NCBI GenBank assembly: GCA_913046025.1
Contig: CAJWRP010000118.1
Location: 1 to 6,948, forward strand
From: an uncultured Chloroflexota bacterium
GTDB taxonomy: Bacteria > Chloroflexota > Dehalococcoidia > SAR202 > UBA11138
Direction: 5' to 3'
Length of the DNA stretch: 6,948 bases
The notes under the pieces were generated by a model, which saw only the letters and a list, made by a program, of their open reading frames with translations, made no database searches and was not told the DNA's origin. Shown here piece after piece: positions 1 to 5,354 of the stretch (positions within the stretch are counted from its first letter, which is position 1; every line of letters begins with the position of its first letter). Both the position numbers and the translations under genes were made by a program.

Positions 1-23
1 AAGCGTGTAACTTCACTGAATAG

Positions 24-1454
24 TTATCTAGGCGACGTTTGGCGGCCCCGTACTGCGCCACTTTTCTGTCGGCTCCGGCCGGTACCACCTTGTTGGCGGC
101 CTGGTCCTGCTCCGCTTTGCTGGCGGCTCTGACTTGACCCCTCCTGGTGGCGACCCGCTCCCGCACCGTTTTGTTGACGGCTCGGTCCCTGCCCTTGAGG
201 TCTTCTGTTGTCTGCCCGCCCCCTGCTGCTTCCCCGCGGAGCAGACTTATTAGGGATGGAACCCCTCGGCCGCAGTTGTTGTGGCTCCGGCAATACCTGG
301 GACTGAGCAGTGAACTGCCTTTCAGGTTTGAAATCGCCATACCTGAAGCCCTCGAGGGATCTGCGCTCAATGGATGCGTTAATCGCTCTTTCCACAGAAC
401 GCACCATTACCGCGTCGTCTGGAGTGGCCAGTGTGAAGGCCTCGCCTGTCTGCAGCGCTCGTCCCGTCCGTCCAATGCGATGGGTATATGCCTCTACGGT
501 GTTGGGCATGTCGAAATTGATCACGTGACTGACCTGAGAGACATCGATGCCGTGGGCCGCGATGTCCGTCGCGACCAGCAGATCGAACTTATTACCAGAG
601 AACCCCTGCATTGCCCTTTGTCTGCGGTTTTGTGACAGGTTCCCGTGAAGCTGGGTTACACGGAAGTTGCGCATCTCAAGCTCCTGGGTAAGGTTACGAG
701 CTCGATGCTTAGTTCGTGTGAAAATGACGACCTTGCCAGTGGCGGTCTGATGCAGCAGGTCCAGCAACAGGCTTCGTTTCAGTTTTTCGGTTATTGGATA
801 CAACGCGTGAGACACCGTATTGGCTGGAGCGTTGGCGTCTATCTGAATGGTGACCGGGTCACTGAGGATGCTCTGAGATAACCTGCGGATTTGCTCCGGC
901 ATAGTGGCGGAGAAAAACAGGGTTTGGCGCTTGGAGGGTACCTGCTCCAAAATACGTCTGACATCCGGCAGAAAACCCATGTCGCACATTGTGTCGGCCT
1001 CGTCCAGCACCAGAACTTCAAGGTGTCTCAGATTTATATCATTTTCCCGGAGGTGGTCCAGAAGCCGGCCCGGGCAGGCGACCACGATTTCCGGTCCACG
1101 TCGCAGTGCTGTTAACTGCGGCCCTTTTTTGACTCCACCATATATGGTTGTGCTCTGGATGCCGGTGTGGCGTCCTAGTCGCCCGCTGGCCTGATTGATC
1201 TGCTCAGCAAGCTCGCGAGTGGGAGCCAATATAAGTGCCCGAATATTTCGGCTCGGGTGCTGAATGAGCCGTTGGAAAATCGGAAGAAGAAAAGCCGCTG
1301 TCTTTCCAGTGCCTGTTTGGGCCAGACCCAATAAGTCTTTGTCTTGAAGAACCTCGGGAATGGCCTGCTCTTGAATGGGTGTTGGTGTGGTGAAACCGGC
1401 TGAACTTACGCCGGCAAGGATGCAAGGGTCCAGGGGAAATTGGTCGAAAGTGAT
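24..1454 (-). CDS. RhlE-like DEAD-box ATP-dependent RNA helicase, probable ATC start
   Basis: ATP-dependent RNA helicase expected to remodel RNA duplexes in the cytoplasm (ribosome assembly, RNA decay or cold adaptation). The frame is complete, 476 residues if it starts at 1454. Numbered from there, I see the Q motif (F3, F6, then PTPIQ 24-28), motif I AQTGTGKT 45-52, PTREL 78-82, DEAD 151-154, SAT 182-184, motif V ATDIAAHGID 295-304 and motif VI HRIGRTGR 325-332. Together these are two full RecA domains. The SHALYP segment and the short conserved core resemble the RhlE branch. From about residue 386 the tail is basic, Gly/Gln/Arg-rich and repetitive, probably disordered and RNA-binding. The first ordinary start codon in frame (TTG at 1331) lies beyond the Q motif, so the true start must be upstream. 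ATC at 1454 follows GGAG by 8 bases, and CTG at 1484 is the alternative. The motif V Arg is His301. Family assignment is firm; subfamily and start are less so. Confidence 0.93.
   Translation of the reverse strand: MTFDQFPLDPCILAGVSSAGFTTPTPIQEQAIPEVLQDKDLLGLAQTGTGKTAAFLLPIFQRLIQHPSRNIRALILAPTRELAEQINQASGRLGRHTGIQSTTIYGGVKKGPQLTALRRGPEIVVACPGRLLDHLRENDINLRHLEVLVLDEADTMCDMGFLPDVRRILEQVPSKRQTLFFSATMPEQIRRLSQSILSDPVTIQIDANAPANTVSHALYPITEKLKRSLLLDLLHQTATGKVVIFTRTKHRARNLTQELEMRNFRVTQLHGNLSQNRRQRAMQGFSGNKFDLLVATDIAAHGIDVSQVSHVINFDMPNTVEAYTHRIGRTGRALQTGEAFTLATPDDAVMVRSVERAINASIERRSLEGFRYGDFKPERQFTAQSQVLPEPQQLRPRGSIPNKSAPRGSSRGRADNRRPQGQGPSRQQNGAGAGRHQEGSSQSRQQSGAGPGRQQGGTGRSRQKSGAVRGRQTSPR
27..182 (-). 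repeat. Imperfect 54-bp tandem repeat encoding the helicase tail
   Basis: The last 52 codons of the helicase read as nearly three copies of an 18-residue unit. The copies begin SRQQNGAGAGR (129-182), SRQQSGAGPGR (75-128) and SRQKSGAVRGR (27-74, 16 codons and then the stop). The unit is rich in Gly, Gln, Ser and Arg, like RNA-binding low-complexity tails of DEAD-box proteins. Copy number may vary between strains by slippage or recombination. Confidence 0.7.
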
Positions 1455-1461
1455 TCTGTAC

Positions 1462-1466
1462 GCTCC
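1462..1466 (-). promoter_or_regulatory. Ribosome binding site that sets the helicase start
   Basis: On the minus strand GGAG (1466-1463), preceded by TTA, is followed after 8 bases by an ATC codon at 1454-1452. Translation from there begins with the F-D-Q-F-P-L stretch expected at the N-terminus of RhlE-type helicases. No ATG, GTG or TTG occurs in frame between the upstream stop (1505-1503) and the Walker motif. Confidence 0.55.
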
Positions 1467-1481
1467 TAAATTATCATTACA

Positions 1482-1498
1482 CAGAGAGTTACTCTCTG
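1482..1498. promoter_or_regulatory. Perfect 17-bp palindrome in the helicase leader (operator or hairpin)
   Basis: CAGAGAGT and ACTCTCTG form perfect 8-base arms around one central base. As RNA this would be a 7-bp stem with a 3-base loop, ending about 15 bases before the ribosome site. As DNA it could be a dimeric repressor site. The octamer TATCATTA flanks it as a direct repeat at 1472-1479 and 1507-1514. No T-run follows, so a terminator is unlikely. Confidence 0.5.
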
Positions 1499-1504
1499 CT
1501 AATT

Positions 1505-1644
1505 AGTATCATTATCTCTCATATTGTAACCCTTGAAGCTACTCTTATGTGAATTTCGAGCAGAAATCGTGGCCATATACAGGTTTTCGACCAGCGTCAC
1601 TTGTGGGAGATCAGGACCTGAAGGAAGGTCTCATGAAAACCAGA
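1505..1644. other. Intergenic region between biotin carrier gene and helicase
   Basis: This gap separates two minus-strand genes. It holds the candidate helicase promoter and a short inverted repeat (GACCT at 1615-1619, AGGTC at 1626-1630, 6-base loop) just after the biotin carrier stop. That stem is only 5 bp and has no T-run, so it is not a convincing intrinsic terminator. I saw no coding potential with family similarity. Confidence 0.5.
1523..1553 (-). promoter_or_regulatory. Candidate promoter for the helicase gene
   Basis: On the minus strand TTCACA (1553-1548) and TACAAT (1528-1523) each match five of six sigma-70 consensus bases, but the spacer is 19 rather than 17 bases. Transcription would begin near 1516 and place the 17-bp palindrome in the early leader. 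This is a consensus match by eye only. Confidence 0.3.
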
Positions 1645-2091
1645 CTAGCTAAGTTCGATCAATGGCTCGCCACCGCGCACCTGCTGACCCGGCTGCACGA
1701 GGATGCGGGTCACGGTTCCCTCGCCGTCAGAGCGAATGCTCTGATTCATCTTCATGGCCTCCAAAACACACGCCTCGTCGCCATTTCGAATGTGGCCGCC
1801 GACAGCATGGCTGATAGATATGATTACCCCCGGCATGGGTGCAAAGATGATATGCCGAACTTCGGTTGAAGCGACACTAGGGGAGGCATCGATATCTTGG
1901 GCTGACTGGTCTCTTGCCTCAGACCGGGGGGCTTGAGGTGCCCCAGGCGGATCGGGCTCTATTGCCGCTCCATCGATTTCTACGTCAACTGGCTCACCGT
2001 CTACCAGCACGTGAATCGGTGAGGTGCTCATGTCGTCCACCTCTACGATGAACCATCTGGAGCCGACCTTGACCTTCAAAACCCTCGTCAT
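1645..2091 (-). CDS. Biotin carboxyl carrier protein of a Na+-translocating decarboxylase
   Basis: A 148-residue biotin carrier. It should shuttle a carboxyl group on covalently bound biotin from a carboxyltransferase to the membrane beta subunit next to it. The N-terminus (about 1-41, beta-rich, V-L-K-V-K-V start) is typical of decarboxylase or carboxylase carriers. An Ala/Pro/Ser/Asp-rich linker spans about 42-76, and a biotinyl domain covers about 78-148. That domain has A-P-M-P-G at 84-88 and the biotinylation motif EAMKM at 111-115, with Lys114 as the attachment site. It starts at an ATG 7 bases after the beta-subunit stop, so the two genes are very likely co-transcribed. Its own ribosome site is weak (AGG about 7 bases upstream), which suggests coupling to upstream translation. 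It could instead serve an acyl-CoA carboxylase, but the beta-subunit neighbour favours the pump. Confidence 0.9.
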   Translation of the reverse strand: MTRVLKVKVGSRWFIVEVDDMSTSPIHVLVDGEPVDVEIDGAAIEPDPPGAPQAPRSEARDQSAQDIDASPSVASTEVRHIIFAPMPGVIISISHAVGGHIRNGDEACVLEAMKMNQSIRSDGEGTVTRILVQPGQQVRGGEPLIELS

Positions 2092-2098
2092 GGCAAGC

Positions 2099-3271
2099 CT
2101 ATGCTCCCGGCAGCAGGGATATGAATATGCCGGCTACAACGGCTGAGCCTATCACTCCAGCTACGTTGGGACCAATGGCATGAGGCAGCAGGTATACTCT
2201 GGAGTCAGCCTCCTGCCCAATTAGATGCGAAATTCGAGCCGCCATGGGTACCGCCGATACTCCTGCCGAGCCGATGAGCGGGTTGATCTTCTGCGGGAGG
2301 AAGAGATTCATGATCTTCGCGAATAGCAGTCCGCCGATGGTACCTATGGAGAAAGCGCCTAACCCGAGCACCAAGATTACTATAGTTTCCCTGGTAAAGA
2401 CCTTCTCGGCAGACAGTTGCGTGCCCACCGTTATCATCAGGAAAATCGTGGCTATGTTGAGCAGCTCGTTGGACGCGGCGTTGGTGAGGCGAGGCACTAC
2501 TCCACTCTCCCTGAAGATGTTGCCTATCATGAACATGGCTATAAGTGGAGCGGCGCGGGGCACAACAAGGATGATGATTATCATGGCGATGGTAGGGAAT
2601 ATCAGTCTTTCCTTCTGAGAAACCTCACGTAATGGGGGCATCTCAATGGACCGCTCCTTGCGAGTAGTCATCAGCTTCATTAACGGTGGCTGAATAAACA
2701 CTACTGATGCCATGTACGAGTAAGCGATGACGGCGGTTATGCCCAAGAGCTCCGGTGCCAGCCTGGCCGATAAGAAGATCGTCGTGGGGCCGTCTGCGCC
2801 CCCTATGATGCCAATGGCCGCTGCCTGGGGAAGGGTGAAATCGACACCAAGCCACGGCAAAAGGTTCGTCGCCAGCGCGCCCCAGAACGCTGCGAATATT
2901 CCAATCTGGGCGGCAGCACCCAACAGGAGCGTCTTGGGATTGGCGATAATGGGGCCGAAATCGGTCATGGCTCCGAGACCAAGAAATATAATTGGTGGAA
3001 GAATATTCCAGAACGAAAGGCCGAAGTGGAAAATAATGCCGAATATACCTGAGTTCTGGAAGACCTCAGAGCTGGCGTCAAAAGTAGTGAGCCCGGTCAG
3101 CGGAAGGTTGGCGATAATGATTCCAAGGCCTATGGGGAGAAGCTCATAAGGCTCCAGCCTTCGACTTATGGCGAGGTAAATGAAGCCTAGTGCCACTACC
3201 AGCATTACGCCGTTGCGCCAGTCGATGTTTACGACACCCGTTGAGTACAGGAATTGAATTAGTTCATTCAA
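2099..3271 (-). CDS. oadB: Na+-translocating decarboxylase beta subunit (OadB/GcdB/MmdB family)
   Basis: A 390-residue polytopic inner-membrane protein that decarboxylates carboxybiotin and couples the reaction to outward Na+ transport. Family hallmarks are complete. The G-I-I-G-G-A-D-G-P-T stretch carries Asp160. The later N-P-L-I-G...S-A-V-P-M-A-A-R stretch carries Asn330, Gly334, Ser339 and Arg346. All of these line up with residues known to be essential in Klebsiella OadB (Asp203, Asn373, Gly377, Ser382, Arg389) at a constant offset of 43. Hydrophobic spans recur across the protein, for example about 20-36, 43-60, 76-102, 114-134, 173-197, 223-238, 270-283, 295-320 and 360-388. The start is TTG at 3271; no ATG is in frame before residue 23 and the ribosome site is poor (GAGA about 8 bases upstream). 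It sits between the gamma-type and biotin carrier genes. The family is sure, but the substrate (oxaloacetate, methylmalonyl-CoA, glutaconyl-CoA or malonate) depends on an alpha subunit that is not here. Confidence 0.95.
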   Translation of the reverse strand: MNELIQFLYSTGVVNIDWRNGVMLVVALGFIYLAISRRLEPYELLPIGLGIIIANLPLTGLTTFDASSEVFQNSGIFGIIFHFGLSFWNILPPIIFLGLGAMTDFGPIIANPKTLLLGAAAQIGIFAAFWGALATNLLPWLGVDFTLPQAAAIGIIGGADGPTTIFLSARLAPELLGITAVIAYSYMASVVFIQPPLMKLMTTRKERSIEMPPLREVSQKERLIFPTIAMIIIILVVPRAAPLIAMFMIGNIFRESGVVPRLTNAASNELLNIATIFLMITVGTQLSAEKVFTRETIVILVLGLGAFSIGTIGGLLFAKIMNLFLPQKINPLIGSAGVSAVPMAARISHLIGQEADSRVYLLPHAIGPNVAGVIGSAVVAGIFISLLPGA

Positions 3272-3358
3272 CAGTGTTCTCGCGTTCCGAATTTGCTTTC
3301 AGTTCTCATGTTAGAAAAGCGTTGCCGGAAATTGTTTAGTGACCATGGAGCAGGTTCT
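3272..3358 (-). other. Gap between gamma-type and beta subunit genes
   Basis: Eighty-seven bases lie between the gamma-type stop and the beta TTG start. A 13-codon frame (ATG at 3309, TGA at 3270-3268) ends inside the TTG start codon, which would allow translational coupling. It lacks a clear ribosome site and may be chance. No terminator-like hairpin was seen, so co-transcription is likely. Confidence 0.35.
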
Positions 3359-3625
3359 TCATGAACGGGTCGTGGTCTCTCTGTTGGCAAGCAAGATAGT
3401 TACCGCGGCAATGGCGGCCAGTGCCTTGTCCGATTGCTCCTGATTTGCCCTGGCAGCGGGAGTTTGAAGGCCCCAAATCGATATGCCGTTGAGTCTCACC
3501 AGAACATGTTGCACTAGCAGACGCATGACACCAACGACGAACATCAAGAGCAGCAGGAGCCCGAAGGCCGTTCCGATGCCGATTGCTGTAAGAGTTAGGG
3601 CGAATCTAACCAGTGCGGGATCGAT
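3359..3625 (-). CDS. Small membrane subunit, OadG/MmdD gamma-type, probable ATC start
   Basis: About 88 residues if started at 3625. An N-terminal transmembrane helix (about residues 8-38, with a run of six leucines/methionine at 23-28) is followed by a hydrophilic stretch. Near the end is S-D-K-A-L-A-A-I-A-A-V, which resembles the conserved tail of small gamma/delta subunits of Na+-pumping decarboxylases. Those subunits anchor and assemble the complex at the membrane. Its place as first gene before the beta subunit supports this. The frame is open to a stop at 3640-3638 but has no ATG, GTG or TTG before TTG at 3547, which would cut the helix in half. GAGAGG (3636-3631) lies 6 bases before ATC at 3625-3623, so ATC is the likeliest start. 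The short length makes homology tentative, but position and topology agree. Confidence 0.72.
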   Translation of the reverse strand: MDPALVRFALTLTAIGIGTAFGLLLLLMFVVGVMRLLVQHVLVRLNGISIWGLQTPAARANQEQSDKALAAIAAVTILLANRETTTRS

Positions 3626-3630
3626 GAGCT

Positions 3631-3636
3631 GCCTCT
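3631..3636 (-). promoter_or_regulatory. Ribosome binding site that sets the gamma-subunit start
   Basis: On the minus strand GAGAGG is followed by a 6-base spacer and then ATC. Starting here keeps the whole transmembrane helix. No canonical start codon is available in frame at a usable distance. Confidence 0.5.
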
Positions 3637-3784
3637 CTTATTCAGGGTTAGACGAAATTCGCAGTTCCTGGGCCGTACAGGTGGGAATTCTACAGTAATG
3701 TGTTATTTCAAGCTATATAATCATGGCGGAATTAGCGGGTAGAATTGGCGTTCAGTCAGCAAAGGCATTCGGGCTGGCCCGCAC

Positions 3785-3813
3785 TGGTAAGCCAACTGGC
3801 TACTCTATATAAT
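3785..3813 (+). promoter_or_regulatory. Candidate sigma-70 promoter for pxpABC
   Basis: A perfect TATAAT (3808-3813) lies 17 bases after TGGTAA (3785-3790), which matches three of six -35 bases. Transcription would begin near 3820, about 40 bases before the pxpA ATG. The spacer contains an inverted repeat AGCCA-AC-TGGCT (3790-3801), so a regulator could bind between the two boxes. Confidence 0.45.
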
Positions 3814-3818
3814 TATGC

Positions 3819-3834
3819 TACCGATTCTTCGGTA
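3819..3834. promoter_or_regulatory. 16-bp inverted repeat at the predicted pxpA transcription start
   Basis: TACCGA and TCGGTA form perfect 6-base arms around TTCT. The position, directly after the TATAAT box, suits either a repressor site covering +1 or a small hairpin in the leader 12 bases before the AGGAGG ribosome site. It has no T-run and is unlikely to be a terminator. Confidence 0.4.
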
Positions 3835-3858
3835 ACAGAACGAATCAGGAGGCCAATC

Positions 3859-4623
3859 ATGGCCAGCAAGATCGACTTCAACTGTGATATGGGTGAAAGT
3901 TTTGGCATTTACAAGATGGGTTTCGATGAGGAAGTCATCAAGCACATTACGTCCGCCAACATTGCCTGCGGTTTCCATGCTGGCGATCCCCAGTGGATGC
4001 GACATACTGTTAAGCTGGCCGAAGAGAACGGCGTCGCTATTGGAGCGCATCCTAGCTTTCCTGATATGAATGGTTTCGGTCGCCGTAACATGAACGCCAC
4101 GCCGGACGAGGTGAGGAACGACGTGACTTATCAGGTGGGTGCGTTACAGGCCTTCACCGGAGGCAAGAAGCTTCAGCACGTGAAGCCTCACGGCGCCATG
4201 TACAATATGGCCGTCAACGATGAGTCGCTTGGGCAGGCTATTTGCCAAGCCATTCTGGACGTTGATCCGGATATGGTGCTGGTCGCGCTGGCGGAGTCCC
4301 GATGGGTGAAGCTGGCGGAGGACATGGGCCTGAGGGTGGCGCGGGAGATATTCGCAGATCGCGCCCTCAATTCAGATGGCACACTGGTCTCGCGCTCCAA
4401 GCCGGGTTCGGTGATTCATAATGTCGATCAGCTAGTGGAACGCAGCATTCGTATGGTGACGGAAGGCAAGGCAGTGTCCATTGACGGTGATCTCATAGAT
4501 GTGCAAGCAGATAGCCTGTGCCTGCATGGCGACACGCCTGGAGCGGTTGAGATGGCCAAAGCCATCCGAGCCGGACTGCAAGAGGCTGGCGTGGAGATTG
4601 TCTCACTGGGTCAACTGGTCTGA
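3859..4623 (+). CDS. pxpA: 5-oxoprolinase subunit A (LamB/YcsF family)
   Basis: PxpA acts with PxpB and PxpC to hydrolyse 5-oxoproline to L-glutamate at the expense of ATP in the cytoplasm. The 254-residue product has the usual family length and motifs: D-F-N-C-D-M-G-E-S-F-G at 6-16, S-A-N-I-A-C-G-F-H-A-G-D-P at 32-44, G-A-H-P-S-F-P-D at 62-69, G-F-G-R-R at 72-76, H-V-K-P-H-G-A-M-Y-N at 107-116 and F-A-D-R at 165-168, plus an L-H-G-D-T-P stretch near the end. The start at ATG 3859 is chosen because AGGAGG (3847-3852) lies 6 bases upstream and conserved sequence begins at once; the longer frame from TTG 3745 adds 38 residues with no family character. Its TGA overlaps the pxpB ATG by one base. 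Identification is secure; enzymatic activity is inferred from the complete A-B-C set. Confidence 0.96.
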   Translation: MASKIDFNCDMGESFGIYKMGFDEEVIKHITSANIACGFHAGDPQWMRHTVKLAEENGVAIGAHPSFPDMNGFGRRNMNATPDEVRNDVTYQVGALQAFTGGKKLQHVKPHGAMYNMAVNDESLGQAICQAILDVDPDMVLVALAESRWVKLAEDMGLRVAREIFADRALNSDGTLVSRSKPGSVIHNVDQLVERSIRMVTEGKAVSIDGDLIDVQADSLCLHGDTPGAVEMAKAIRAGLQEAGVEIVSLGQLV

Positions 4624-5354
4624 TGCTGGAGCGTCCCAGGTTTCTTTTGTCCGGTGACACGGCACTGGTTGTTGAGTTGGGCGATGAGATAAGCACCGAG
4701 ATCAATGGGCGCGTGCGTGACCTGAGCGCTGCCATTGATAAGGCCAATCTCCCTGGTGTATTTGACTATCTTCCAACCTATCGATCGGTTCTGGTCTACT
4801 ACGATCCTATTGCGACATCTTTGGAGAATCTCAAATCAGAAATTGAGAAGTTGTATGCCAATGCGGATAGCCAGAATGTGGGCAATTCGGTTACAGTAGA
4901 GCTTCCCACCTATTACGGCGGGGAATTTGGTGAAGATATCGAGTTTGTCGCAGAAAACGCCGGTCTCAGCGTTGGCGAGGTTGTCGATCTTCACTCTGGA
5001 ACTAATTATCTCGTCTACATGATGGGTTTCAGCCCTGGTTTTGCGTATCTAGGTGGTCTCTCAGAGAAACTCTTCACACCAAGACTCCCCTCCCCTCGCG
5101 TGGAAATTCCTGCCGGTTCGGTAGGCATCGCTGAGTCCCAGACCGGCGTCTACCCTATCTCCAGCCCTGGTGGTTGGCGGCTCATTGGAAGAACTCCTGT
5201 GCGGCTATTCGACCCGATGCGAGAGCCTCCAGTACTGGTGAGCGCGGGTGATTACGTCCGGTTCACCCCCATCGACAGTATTGAGGAGTACAGGGAACTG
5301 GAGCGCCAAGCCGTCGCTGGGGAGCTCAAGCTAGTCACTGAGGCCGTCAAATGA
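4623..5354 (+). CDS. pxpB: 5-oxoprolinase subunit B (KipI / allophanate hydrolase subunit 1-like)
   Basis: PxpB pairs with PxpC to form the ATP-using part of 5-oxoprolinase; the Bacillus homologue KipI also inhibits the sporulation kinase KinA. The 243-residue product has the usual length. Visible motifs are G-D-T-A-L-V-V-E near 11-18, P-T-Y-R-S at 51-55, Y-Y-G-G at 97-100, M-G-F-S-P-G-F-A-Y-L-G-G at 134-145, P-A-G-S-V-G-I-A at 163-170 and S-P-G-G-W-R-L-I-G-R-T-P at 181-192. The start codon shares its A with the pxpA stop, and the gene ends in an ATGA overlap with pxpC, so all three are translationally coupled. No key motif is missing. Confidence 0.95.
   Translation: MLERPRFLLSGDTALVVELGDEISTEINGRVRDLSAAIDKANLPGVFDYLPTYRSVLVYYDPIATSLENLKSEIEKLYANADSQNVGNSVTVELPTYYGGEFGEDIEFVAENAGLSVGEVVDLHSGTNYLVYMMGFSPGFAYLGGLSEKLFTPRLPSPRVEIPAGSVGIAESQTGVYPISSPGGWRLIGRTPVRLFDPMREPPVLVSAGDYVRFTPIDSIEEYRELERQAVAGELKLVTEAVK

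Larger units (their letters stand above)
3641..3858. promoter_or_regulatory. Divergent regulatory region between pump set and pxp operon
   Basis: About 218 bases separate the minus-strand pump genes from plus-strand pxpA. The stretch CTATATAAT followed by one base and ATG occurs twice on the plus strand (3713-3725 and 3805-3817), 92 bases apart. On the minus strand TAGAAT (3692-3687) is a possible -10 for the pump genes, but I found no good -35 for it. An open frame extends upstream of pxpA from TTG at 3745 but looks non-coding; the pxpA family start is at 3859. Confidence 0.5.

Noticed and set aside
147..635. Plus-strand 162-codon frame opposite the helicase
   Set aside because: It lies entirely antisense to a well-conserved DEAD-box gene, and its protein shows no recognisable motifs.
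1204..1425. Minus-strand frame beginning with an ATG at 1425, a possible helicase start
   Set aside because: It is in a different frame from the helicase and encodes none of its motifs; the true Q motif reads in the helicase frame.
1615..1630. Inverted repeat after the biotin carrier gene as a terminator
   Set aside because: The stem is only 5 bp and no T-run follows on the minus strand.
2244..2618. Plus-strand 124-codon frame opposite the beta subunit
   Set aside because: It is antisense to a gene with all catalytic residues conserved; its Met/Ser/Ile-rich composition reflects the complement of hydrophobic codons.
3745..3858. Upstream extension of PxpA from TTG 3745
   Set aside because: It runs through the promoter-like region, has no family similarity, and a strong AGGAGG site precedes ATG 3859.
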